Shown here: positions 16,388 to 23,738 of the stretch, piece by piece
How positions within the stretch are numbered: the stretch's first letter is position 1
How the letters are laid out: the number at the start of each line of letters is the position of its first letter
Source of the DNA: Nonomuraea angiospora
GTDB lineage: Bacteria; Actinomycetota; Actinomycetes; Streptosporangiales; Streptosporangiaceae
Direction: 5' to 3'
Assembly: GCF_014873145.1 (NCBI RefSeq)
Contig: NZ_JADBEK010000001.1
Span: 1,922,001 to 1,986,000 of the forward strand
Length of the DNA stretch: 64,000 bases
Notes under the pieces: generated by a model
Seen by the model: only the letters and a program-made list of their open reading frames with translations
Told to the model about the DNA's origin: nothing
The model's database searches: none
Made by a program: the position numbers and the translations under genes

Positions 16388-17424
16388 CGCGATCGGGTCT
16401 TTCTCGTGCGTGAGGGGGCCGGCCAGCCGCCCGGCGGGGCGGTGGAGGCGCGTTCGATCAGCTTGGTGTCCAGGACGACGCGGCTGGCGTTGCCGCCGGT
16501 CTCGTCGGGGTCGAGCCGGCGCAGCAGCAGGCGCATGGCGAGCACGCCCTGCTCGACCATCGGCCGGTCGATGACGGTCAGGGGCGGCTTGAGCAGCGGG
16601 CCGGTGTCCAGGTCGTCGAAGCCGATCAGGCTGATCTGGCCGGGGATGTCGATCCGCATGTCGTGCAGCGCCTTGAGCACGCCCAGCGTCATGAGGTTGT
16701 TGGCGGCGAAGATGGCGGTGGGCGGCTCGGGCAGCGACAGCAGGGACAGCGTGAGCTGGTAGCCGCTGTGCTCCTTGAAGTCGCCGACCAGGTCGTACTC
16801 GGGCGGCACCTCGACGCCCGCCTGGGCGAGCGTCCCGACGAACCCTTCGCGCCGCAGCCGCCCGGGGGTGGTGTCCAGGGTGCCGCTGATCGCGGCCACC
16901 TTGGTGTGCCCGAGGGCCAGCAGGTGCTCGGCCGCCTGCTTGCCGCCGCCCTCGTTGTCGACCAGCACGGCGTCGAACCGTTCGCCGCCCGCCAGATCGC
17001 GGTCCACGAACACCAGGGGCACGTCGGCGTCGCGCACGTGCAGCGGCGTCTGATCCTGCTCGGTGGCGGGGGCGAGGATGATGCCGTCGACCCTGCGCAC
17101 CAGGTCCGCCAGCACGTCGTCCTCCTGCTCGCTGCTCTCGTCGCTGTTGGCGAGCAGGATGCGGTAGGGCTCCGTACGGGTGACGGACTCCATGCCCTTG
17201 ACCACCGCGGCGAAGTAGGGGTTCGTGATGTCCGGGACGACGACGCCGATCGTGTTCGTGCGCCCGGACTTCAGCGACTGCGCCGCGGCACTCGGCCAGT
17301 AGCCCAGCTCGTCGATGGCGGCCTGGATCGCCTCGTACGAGCGCACCCGCTGGCCCCGCAGGAAGCGCGAGACCGTGGCGGGAGAGACCCCCGCCCGAGC
17401 TGCTACGTCATGGATGGTGACCAA
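16384..17424 (-). CDS. LacI-family transcriptional regulator of the deoC operon
   Basis: Regulator of 346 residues with an N-terminal LacI helix-turn-helix (TIHDVAARAGVSPATVSRFLRG) and a sugar-binding periplasmic-type core (IGVVVPDITNPYF, IFAANNLMTLGVLKAL, IGFDDLD). The reading frame begins with a TTG codon preceded by TTTGGAGCTCAC, which fits the family start exactly. It is the first gene of the lacI-deoC-ALDH-ALDH' operon. Two similar palindromes upstream (17437-17452 and 17565-17580) are probable autoregulatory operators. It may also control rbsKDACB. Confidence 0.92.
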   Translation of the reverse strand: MVTIHDVAARAGVSPATVSRFLRGQRVRSYEAIQAAIDELGYWPSAAAQSLKSGRTNTIGVVVPDITNPYFAAVVKGMESVTRTEPYRILLANSDESSEQEDDVLADLVRRVDGIILAPATEQDQTPLHVRDADVPLVFVDRDLAGGERFDAVLVDNEGGGKQAAEHLLALGHTKVAAISGTLDTTPGRLRREGFVGTLAQAGVEVPPEYDLVGDFKEHSGYQLTLSLLSLPEPPTAIFAANNLMTLGVLKALHDMRIDIPGQISLIGFDDLDTGPLLKPPLTVIDRPMVEQGVLAMRLLLRRLDPDETGGNASRVVLDTKLIERASTAPPGGWPAPSRTRKTRSR

Positions 17425-17436
17425 GTGAGCTCCAAA

Positions 17437-17452
17437 CTGAAATCGATGTCAG
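17437..17452. promoter_or_regulatory. LacI-type operator 1, deoC operon
   Basis: CTGAAATCGATGTCAG is an imperfect palindrome with a central CG, typical of LacI-family sites. It lies 13 bases upstream of the TTG start of the lacI gene. Confidence 0.55.
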
Positions 17453-17564
17453 TGATGATGGCAGGATCTGGCCACGGAGTGTCAATGCCATGTTTCCAAG
17501 TCGTTACTTACTCGGACATTTGCCCAAATCAGAGCCCCGTCCGCCCGCTCTCCCCATGGACTGA

Positions 17565-17580
17565 CTGAAACCGTTATCAG
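17565..17580. promoter_or_regulatory. LacI-type operator 2, deoC operon
   Basis: CTGAAACCGTTATCAG shares 12 of 16 positions with the site at 17437-17452. The two centres are 128 bases apart, which would allow repression by looping. Confidence 0.5.
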
Positions 17581-17596
17581 TAGAACGGGCTTGACG

Positions 17597-17610
17597 GAAA
17601 CATCGGATGT
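17597..17610. promoter_or_regulatory. ACATCGGATGT element, upstream copy
   Basis: GAAACATCGGATGT contains the 11-base hyphenated palindrome ACATC-G-GATGT. The exact reverse complement of all 14 bases recurs at 17759-17772. A TTGACG hexamer sits directly in front of it. Confidence 0.45.
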
Positions 17611-17752
17611 AGTGGCACTCGCCGGCGCGGCAGCAGATCCCCTGGAGTCCCCGTCCGGCACTCCCGCCCGTGACCGCCACAGCCGCCAGGGCCTGGGCTG
17701 GGAGAGCAGCTTCGGGCCGGGCCGCGCGACTGATTCGCAACTCAGGAAACCC

Positions 17753-17781
17753 TTGACCACATCCGATGTTTCGCCTACGTT
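17753..17781 (+). promoter_or_regulatory. Fucosidase operon promoter with embedded operator
   Basis: TTGACC (17753-17758) and TACGTT (17776-17781) are separated by exactly 17 bases. The spacer starts with ACATCCGATGTTTC, the second copy of the ACATCSGATGT palindrome. An operator filling the -35/-10 spacer is a classic repressor arrangement. Confidence 0.6.
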
Positions 17782-17798
17782 ACCCGCAAGTCGACAGT

Positions 17799-17814
17799 TG
17801 CGAAATCTTTCGCA
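17799..17814. promoter_or_regulatory. TGCGAAA-TC-TTTCGCA palindrome in the fucosidase leader
   Basis: Perfect 7-base arms around TC, starting about 18 bases after the -10 box and ending 30 bases before the start codon. It is a second, unrelated operator candidate for the same promoter. Confidence 0.5.
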
Positions 17815-17843
17815 CAGCGCCTACACGACAGAGGGTGTCACGG

Positions 17844-19100
17844 ATGTCCGATTCCCGTATCGACGAATTCCGGCAGCGCAGGTTCGGCCTGTTCATCCAC
17901 TGGGGGCTCTACGCGCTGGCCGCCCGCCACGAGTGGGTCAAGCAGCGCGAGCACATGTCCGACGAGCAGTACCAGCGCTACTTCGAGCGCTTCGACCCCG
18001 ATCTGTACGACCCCGACGCCTGGGCCGAGGCCGCGCAGCGCGCGGGGATGCGCTACACCGTGCTGACCTCCAAGCACCACGACGGCTTCTGCCTGTGGGA
18101 CTCGGCCCTGACCGACTACTGCGTGAGCGGCACCCCGTACGGCAAGGACCTGATCGGCCCGTTCGTCGAGGCGTTCAGGGGCAGGGGCCTCGGGGTCGGG
18201 TTCTACTACTCGCTGCTGGACTGGCATCACCCGGACTTCCCGATCGACGGGCTGCACCCGTCGTACGTCGAGGGCGGCACGTTCCCCGACCGCGATGTCA
18301 CGAAATATGCGGACTATCTGCATGGGCAGGTCGAGGAGCTGCTCACCCGCTACGGCCCCATCGACACGCTGTGGTTCGACTTCTCCTACGCCGGCCGGGT
18401 CAAGCAGGGCAAGCCGGTCTACGGCGGCAAGGGCAAGGCCGAGTGGCGCTCGGAGGAGCTGGTCGACAAGATCCGCCGCATCCAGCCGGACATCCTCATC
18501 AACAACCGGCTGGAGCTGCCGGGCGACTTCACCACGCCGGAGCAGTTCCAGCCCCCCGCCCCGCTGTCCACGGTCTGGGAGGCCTGCCAGACGCTGAACG
18601 GAAGCTGGGGCTACGACCGGGACAACAAGGCGTGGAAGTCGCCCGGCCTGCTGATCCGGATGCTGATCGACTCGGTCTCCAAGGACGGCAACCTGCTGCT
18701 CAACGTGGGGCCCAACGGCCGGGGCGAGTTCGAGCCCCGGGCGCTCGACACGCTGCGGGAGATCGGCGACTGGATGCGGCTGCACGGCCGGTCGATCCAC
18801 GGGGCGGGGACGAGCCGGTTCCAGGCTCCCGAGCACTGCCGCTACACCCAGCGCGGCGACCGGCTCTACGTGCACGTCTTCTCCTGGCCGTACCGGCACC
18901 TGCACCTGCCGGGGCTGGCGGGCAAGGTCCGCTACGCGCAGCTGCTCAACGACGCCTCGGAGATCCGCATGTGGGCGCCCGACCCGAAGGTCGACAACGG
19001 GAACGTCAACTTCTTCACGATCCCCGAGGGCACCCTCACCCTCGAGCTTCCCGTGGAGCCGCCGGACGTGGCCGTCCCGGTGATCGAGCTCTTCCTCTGA
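17844..19100 (+). CDS. Alpha-L-fucosidase (GH29)
   Basis: GH29 retaining fucosidase of 418 residues. The N-terminal catalytic barrel shows FGLFIHWGLYA, the active-site SKHHDGFCLWDS and FYYSLLDWHHP. The nucleophile is probably Asp179 in DTLWFDFSY. A C-terminal beta-sandwich follows from about residue 340. There is no signal peptide, so it acts on fucosides already imported, probably by the ABC system encoded next to it. The start MSDSRIDEF is supported by GAGGGTG; a frame extension upstream runs into the promoter. It is the first gene of a four-gene operon. The barrel is shorter than in secreted bacterial fucosidases. Confidence 0.93.
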   Translation: MSDSRIDEFRQRRFGLFIHWGLYALAARHEWVKQREHMSDEQYQRYFERFDPDLYDPDAWAEAAQRAGMRYTVLTSKHHDGFCLWDSALTDYCVSGTPYGKDLIGPFVEAFRGRGLGVGFYYSLLDWHHPDFPIDGLHPSYVEGGTFPDRDVTKYADYLHGQVEELLTRYGPIDTLWFDFSYAGRVKQGKPVYGGKGKAEWRSEELVDKIRRIQPDILINNRLELPGDFTTPEQFQPPAPLSTVWEACQTLNGSWGYDRDNKAWKSPGLLIRMLIDSVSKDGNLLLNVGPNGRGEFEPRALDTLREIGDWMRLHGRSIHGAGTSRFQAPEHCRYTQRGDRLYVHVFSWPYRHLHLPGLAGKVRYAQLLNDASEIRMWAPDPKVDNGNVNFFTIPEGTLTLELPVEPPDVAVPVIELFL

Positions 19101-19124
19101 AAAGGCTGAAAGGCGATACCCCCC

Positions 19125-20591
19125 ATGGACAACCCCCTGCGCGGCCTGAACACCGCCGGCCTGAACCGGCGCCAGCTGCTCAGCCTCGCCGCCATGGCCG
19201 CGGCGGCCGTACCCCTCACCGCCTGCGGGAGCGGCGAGCGCACCCGCCAGGCCGGCCCGGCCTCCTCGGCGTCCGGCGACTCCGCGGTCATCAACCCGGA
19301 CCGGCCGGAGAGCGCGCTGTTCCCCTACGCCGAGGCGGAGAAGCTCTTCGACTCGCTGCCCTGGCCCAAGACCGACGTGCCGGAGCCCACGTCCAAGGTC
19401 ACCGTCACCGTCGCGATCATCCCGGGCCAGCGGCACGAGGTGCGGCACGCGCAGTTCGCCAAGTTCATCAAGAAGCGGCATCCGAACATCGAGATCAAGG
19501 TGGAGGTCACGCCGTTCGACGACTTCCGCACCAAGTACCTGACGGGCGCCGCCAGCGGCGTGCTGCCCGACATCATGTACTCGCAGTTCCAGTGGGGGCA
19601 GAGCTTCATCAAGAACAACCTGTACCTGCCGCTGGACGACTACATCGCGGCCACGCCCGAGTTCAACCGCGCGGACTTCTCCAAGGCGGCGCTCAGCTAC
19701 TGGGAACGTGACGGCAAGCTCTACGCGCTGGGCACCGACTCGGCGCCCAAGCTGCTCTTCTACAACAAGGAGATCTTCGAGAAGGCGGGCGCGAAGGTCC
19801 CCGACGCCTCCTGGACCTGGGACAAGCTCATGGAGGCGGCACGCGGGCTGGTCTCGGGCACGGGCGCGCAGAAGGTCTTCGGGTTCACGCCGGTGCCCAA
19901 ACCCACCAGTGACCTCACCGCGACGTTCCTGCTCGCCCACGGCGGCCGCTACCTGACGGCCGACGAGACCAGGTGCGTGATCCAGGAGCCGGCCAGCCGC
20001 GACATCCTCAAGCGCTGGATCGACCTGCTGATCAAGGACAAGGCGATGCCCGACCTGGCCGAGACGCAGGCGACGGCGAAGGTGGAGCCGTTCACGCTGG
20101 GCCGGGGCGCCCTGTACGTCGGCGGCGCGTGGAACATCGTCACCCTGCTCACCCTGCCCGCCGAGCAGCAGTTCGAGTGGAGCCTGACGCACGTGCCCAG
20201 CGGTCCCGAGGGCCGGTTCACCCCGGTCCTGGGCAGCGCCTTCGGCATCACCAGCAGGACGCGCAACCCCGAGGCGGCGTGGATCGTGCTCAACTCCCTG
20301 CGCTCCTACGCCGGCCACCGGTTCTTCCTCGACACCCCGCCGTCGCGGCTGTCGGCGTTCGAGGAGAACCTCCAGGACCTCAAGCTCGACAAGGAGGTGA
20401 TCGACACCACCAAGGACTCGCTGCACAAGTACGGCACCAGCGACGGCGTGCTGCGCCTGCCCGCGACGCCCAAGCTCGAGGACCTGACCAAGCCGATCTG
20501 GGAACGGGTCATGTCGGGGTCGCTGTCGGTGGACGAGGGGCTCAAGCAGGTCGCCGAGCGGGTCACGCCGATGCTCGCGGAGAACGTCTGA
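19125..20591 (+). CDS. Sugar ABC transporter substrate-binding lipoprotein (family 1)
   Basis: Extracellular solute-binding protein of 488 residues. The N-terminus has a twin-arginine-like motif (NRRQLLSLAAMAAAA) and a lipobox LTAC with Cys at about residue 34, so it is probably exported folded and lipid-anchored. The body has the type 1 solute-binding fold (LPDIMYSQFQWGQSF, GTDSAPKLLFYNKEIFEKAG, FTLGRGALYVGGAW, LGSAFGITSRTRNPEAAW). It lies between the fucosidase and two MalF/MalG-type permeases, so a fucosylated oligosaccharide is the likely ligand. No ATPase gene is in the operon; a shared MsiK-type ATPase encoded elsewhere is the usual actinomycete solution. Confidence 0.92.
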   Translation: MDNPLRGLNTAGLNRRQLLSLAAMAAAAVPLTACGSGERTRQAGPASSASGDSAVINPDRPESALFPYAEAEKLFDSLPWPKTDVPEPTSKVTVTVAIIPGQRHEVRHAQFAKFIKKRHPNIEIKVEVTPFDDFRTKYLTGAASGVLPDIMYSQFQWGQSFIKNNLYLPLDDYIAATPEFNRADFSKAALSYWERDGKLYALGTDSAPKLLFYNKEIFEKAGAKVPDASWTWDKLMEAARGLVSGTGAQKVFGFTPVPKPTSDLTATFLLAHGGRYLTADETRCVIQEPASRDILKRWIDLLIKDKAMPDLAETQATAKVEPFTLGRGALYVGGAWNIVTLLTLPAEQQFEWSLTHVPSGPEGRFTPVLGSAFGITSRTRNPEAAWIVLNSLRSYAGHRFFLDTPPSRLSAFEENLQDLKLDKEVIDTTKDSLHKYGTSDGVLRLPATPKLEDLTKPIWERVMSGSLSVDEGLKQVAERVTPMLAENV

Positions 20592-20593
20592 TC

Positions 20594-21481
20594 ATGGCCG
20601 CCTCCCCGCTCGCCCGGCGCGAGGCCCGCCGGTTCCACCTGTTCGCCCTGCCGTGGAGCATCGGCTTCGTCTTCTTCACCGGCGGGCCCATCGTCGTGTC
20701 GCTGGTGCTCAGCTTCACCCGCTACGAGCTGCTGGAGTCCCCGCGGTGGGTGGGCCTGGACAACTACGCCCAGCTGCTGCGCGACCCCGACTTCTGGATG
20801 GCGACGCGGAACACCGTGTACTTCGGCGCCGCCTCCGCCGCGGCCGGTGTCGTCTACAGCCTCGCCGCGGCGCTGCTGCTCAACATCAAGGTGCGCGGGC
20901 AGGCGATCTTCCGGACGATCATCTACATGCCGTCAGTGATCTCCGGCATCGCCACCGCCCTCCTCTGGATCCACGTGCTCCATCCCGACTACGGCCTGGT
21001 CAACTACCTGATCGGCCTCGTGGGCGTGCAGGGGCCCGGGTGGTTGACCGACGCGAGCTGGGCGATCCCCGGCCTGGTCATCATGACGACCTGGACCACC
21101 GGGAACGCGATGATCATCTTCCTGGCCGGGCTGCAGGGCGTGCCCGCCTCGCTGTACGAGGCCGCGCACATCGACGGCGCCGGCTGGTGGAGCAGGTTCA
21201 GGCACGTGACGGTCCCGATGATGTCGCCGGTCATCTTCTTCAACCTGGTCGTGGGCTTCATCGGCAGCCTGCAGGCGTACCAGCTCATCCTGTTCATGAC
21301 CGACGGAGGGCCGGCCAACTCCACCCTGGTCCTGGGCCTGTACGTCTACCGCTACGCCTTCAAGTACTTCGAGATGGGCTACGCCTCGACGATCGCCTGG
21401 GCGCTGTTCTTCCTCGTCATCGTGTTCACCGTGATCCAGTTCGGGCTCGCGCGCCGCTGGGTCCACTACGAGGTCAAGTAG
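20594..21481 (+). CDS. Sugar ABC transporter permease (MalF type)
   Basis: Permease of 295 residues with six hydrophobic helices and the cytoplasmic EAA loop EAAHIDGAGWWSRFRHVTVPMMSP, which docks on the ATPase. It starts two bases after the binding-protein stop and pairs with the following MalG-type subunit. Short and lacking the large periplasmic insertion of E. coli MalF, as normal for CUT1 systems of Gram-positive bacteria. Confidence 0.92.
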   Translation: MAASPLARREARRFHLFALPWSIGFVFFTGGPIVVSLVLSFTRYELLESPRWVGLDNYAQLLRDPDFWMATRNTVYFGAASAAAGVVYSLAAALLLNIKVRGQAIFRTIIYMPSVISGIATALLWIHVLHPDYGLVNYLIGLVGVQGPGWLTDASWAIPGLVIMTTWTTGNAMIIFLAGLQGVPASLYEAAHIDGAGWWSRFRHVTVPMMSPVIFFNLVVGFIGSLQAYQLILFMTDGGPANSTLVLGLYVYRYAFKYFEMGYASTIAWALFFLVIVFTVIQFGLARRWVHYEVK

Positions 21482-21489
21482 GTCACGAG

Positions 21490-22389
21490 ATGGCAATCAA
21501 GGTCCTGCCCGCACAGGCCCGCCCGGTGGCGAAGCGGCCCGTCGCCCCCGCCCAGGCCGAGCGGATCCGCCGGGTCCAGCGGCTGACGGCCTACGCGCTC
21601 CTCGTCCTGGCCTCGGCGGCCAGCCTGCTCCCGCTGCTGTGGATGCTGACCACCGCGCTCAAACCGGCCGGAGCCGTGCTGGAGTTTCCGCCGAGGTTCC
21701 TCCCCGACGTCTTCACCTGGTCCAACTTCCCCGACGCGTGGACGAGCCTGCCCTTCAACACCTTCCTGGTCAACAGCGTCGTGGTGACCACGCTGTCGAT
21801 CGTGGGCAACCTCATCTCCTGCATCCTGCCCGCCTACGCCTTCGCGCGGCTGCGCTCGCGGATGCGCGGCATGGCCTTCACGCTGATGCTGGGCACGATG
21901 ATGATCCCCGCACAGGTGGTCATCGTGCCGAGGTTCCTGCTGTTCTCCCAGCTGGACCTGGTGGACACCTTCTGGCCGCTGTTCCTGCCCAACTTCTTCG
22001 GCACCGCGCTGTACATCTTCCTGCTCAGGCAGTTCTTCACCACGATCCCGCAGGAGCTGGTGGAGGCGGCGCGCATCGACGGCGCGGGAGAGCTGCGGAT
22101 CCTGTGGCGGATCATGATCCCGCTGTCCAAGCCGGCGATCGCGACCGTGACGCTGCTGTCGTTCGTCGGGGCCTGGGGCGAGTACATCGATCCGCTCATC
22201 TACCTGCGCTCCACGGAGAACTACACGATCCCGCTCGGCATCTCGCTGTTCCGCGGCCAGTACTCCGACGACTACAACCTCATGATGGCGGTGTCCATAC
22301 TCGCCCTGGTCCCGGTCATCGCGGTGTTCCTGGCGGCGCAGAAGTACTTCATCAGGGGGATCATGCTCACCGGCATGGCGGGCAGGTAG
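21490..22389 (+). CDS. Sugar ABC transporter permease (MalG type)
   Basis: Permease of 299 residues with about six membrane helices and the EAA motif EAARIDGAGELRILWRIMIPLSKPA. The ending YFIRGIMLTGMAGR is typical of MalG-type subunits, whose C-terminal tail reaches the ATPase. It starts eight bases after its partner and ends the fucosidase operon. The N-terminal 35 residues are Ala/Arg/Pro rich and probably cytoplasmic. Confidence 0.92.
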   Translation: MAIKVLPAQARPVAKRPVAPAQAERIRRVQRLTAYALLVLASAASLLPLLWMLTTALKPAGAVLEFPPRFLPDVFTWSNFPDAWTSLPFNTFLVNSVVVTTLSIVGNLISCILPAYAFARLRSRMRGMAFTLMLGTMMIPAQVVIVPRFLLFSQLDLVDTFWPLFLPNFFGTALYIFLLRQFFTTIPQELVEAARIDGAGELRILWRIMIPLSKPAIATVTLLSFVGAWGEYIDPLIYLRSTENYTIPLGISLFRGQYSDDYNLMMAVSILALVPVIAVFLAAQKYFIRGIMLTGMAGR

Positions 22390-22444
22390 GACACCGTTTG
22401 CGAAACATGGCGAAAACTGGCGGCGTTCCGGAGCGCCACGCCCG

Positions 22445-23518
22445 TCACTCCGCCCACGCCTCCTTGCCGGTGGTGACCGGGCCGCCGGTCTTCGCCGACT
22501 CCCCGATGGCCAGGCTGAGCAGGTGGTCCTGGCAGGCCTCGGCCAGCGGGTACGGCGGTGGCCCCTCCTGGCGGGCCCAGGCGCCCGTGCGTTCGAGGAG
22601 GTCCGCCACCGCGATGTCGTCGTCCGACCGGGACGCGCCCTCGAACGGGTTGCGGTAGACCACCCGCCCGTCGAAGCTGATGTGCTTGAGGTCGCGCAGC
22701 TCCAGGTTGAGGTCGACGCCGGTGTCCCGCCGGATCAGCGCGGACTCCACCGGCGTCGTGGGGTCGACCAGCCGGATCACCCGGTCGTCGACCAGCTCGC
22801 CGATCGAGCCGCGCACCACGATGCGCCGCGTCCGCAGGGGATTCCACCACTGGTTGTCGGTGAAGTCGTACAGGCCCATCCTGCCGCCGAAGTCGAGGGT
22901 GGCGATGGTCGTGGTCAGCCGCTGCGGCGTGTCGTCGCCGCTCCACCCGCCGAACCCCAGCGGGTCGGCGAGCGGCGCCTCGAACGCGCCGGCGCGCACC
23001 TCGGCGGCCTCGAACCCGATGCCCAGCAGGCCGCGGATCAGCGACACCGCGTGATAGAGGTGGGTCGAGGAGACCTGGACCGAGGTCGGCTCGCCGATCA
23101 CGCCCTCCCGGACGAGCGCCAGCCGGGCCGCGTGCCCGGGCATCAGCAGATACTGCTCGGCCACCTGGACCAGACCAGTGCCGCCCACGTCCCGCCACAA
23201 CGAGCGCAGCCCGGCCAGGTCCGGCGCGGGTGGCGTCTCGGCGAGGACCGGGATCCCGTGCCCGGCCACCTCTCGGATCGCGTCCGGCATCGCGGCCCAC
23301 GGCACCGCCGCGGCGAGGTAGTCGGGCCGCTCGTGCCGCAGCAGCTCGCCGATCGAGCGGAAGGCCGGCACACCCCATTCGGCGGTGACCTCTTCGGCCC
23401 GCTCCGCGCTGCGGGTCACGACGCCGCCGACCCGCAGCCGGTCCGGCATCGCCGCCGCCAGCCGCAGGAAGAACCGGGTCCGCCGCCCGCTGCCGATCGC
23501 GCCGAACGTCGTGGTCAT
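22445..23518 (-). CDS. Gfo/Idh/MocA-family oxidoreductase with altered EKP motif
   Basis: NAD(P)-dependent sugar dehydrogenase-family protein of 357 residues, convergent with the fucosidase operon. The N-terminal nucleotide fold reads FGAIGSGRRTRFF, a slightly degenerate GxGxxG. The conserved EKP motif, whose Lys assists catalysis in many members, reads AETPP here. The C-terminal half has the usual large beta sheet (HLYHAVSLIRGLLGIGF). It may oxidise a sugar released by the fucosidase, but the changed motif means activity is uncertain. It has its own promoter region of about 200 bases facing the DUF1996 gene. Confidence 0.85.
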   Translation of the reverse strand: MTTTFGAIGSGRRTRFFLRLAAAMPDRLRVGGVVTRSAERAEEVTAEWGVPAFRSIGELLRHERPDYLAAAVPWAAMPDAIREVAGHGIPVLAETPPAPDLAGLRSLWRDVGGTGLVQVAEQYLLMPGHAARLALVREGVIGEPTSVQVSSTHLYHAVSLIRGLLGIGFEAAEVRAGAFEAPLADPLGFGGWSGDDTPQRLTTTIATLDFGGRMGLYDFTDNQWWNPLRTRRIVVRGSIGELVDDRVIRLVDPTTPVESALIRRDTGVDLNLELRDLKHISFDGRVVYRNPFEGASRSDDDIAVADLLERTGAWARQEGPPPYPLAEACQDHLLSLAIGESAKTGGPVTTGKEAWAE

Positions 23519-23738
23519 GAAGCCGGGCCTCCTCGGGACGTACGGGATCGACTCCGGAACAGCGTACTCGGCGGCGCCGAGGCCATGATCGCCGTCTTCC
23601 GCATCTCCTGACTCTCCCGGGTCACAGATCTGTCAACCATAAATCTCGGCAAACCGTCGAACTGCTCCCCCACGGGCTCGCGTATCTCCCGGAGACCGGA
23701 CTTCCACCCGGGTCATGAGACTTGTAAGGAGCAACAGC

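Larger units (their letters stand above)
17425..17843. other. Divergent intergenic region between the deoC-operon lacI and the fucosidase operon
   Basis: This 419-base stretch holds no gene I can support. It contains two LacI-type palindromes, a pair of ACATCSGATGT elements, a 16-base TGCGAAA/TTTCGCA palindrome and a good promoter toward the fucosidase gene, all listed separately. The central part (about 17620-17750) shows no recognisable signal. Confidence 0.8.

Noticed and set aside
17838..20426. Long minus-strand open frame (862 codons) opposite the fucosidase and binding-protein genes
   Set aside because: It is antisense to GH29 and a solute-binding protein with clear motifs; composition is low complexity and no start or ribosome site fits.
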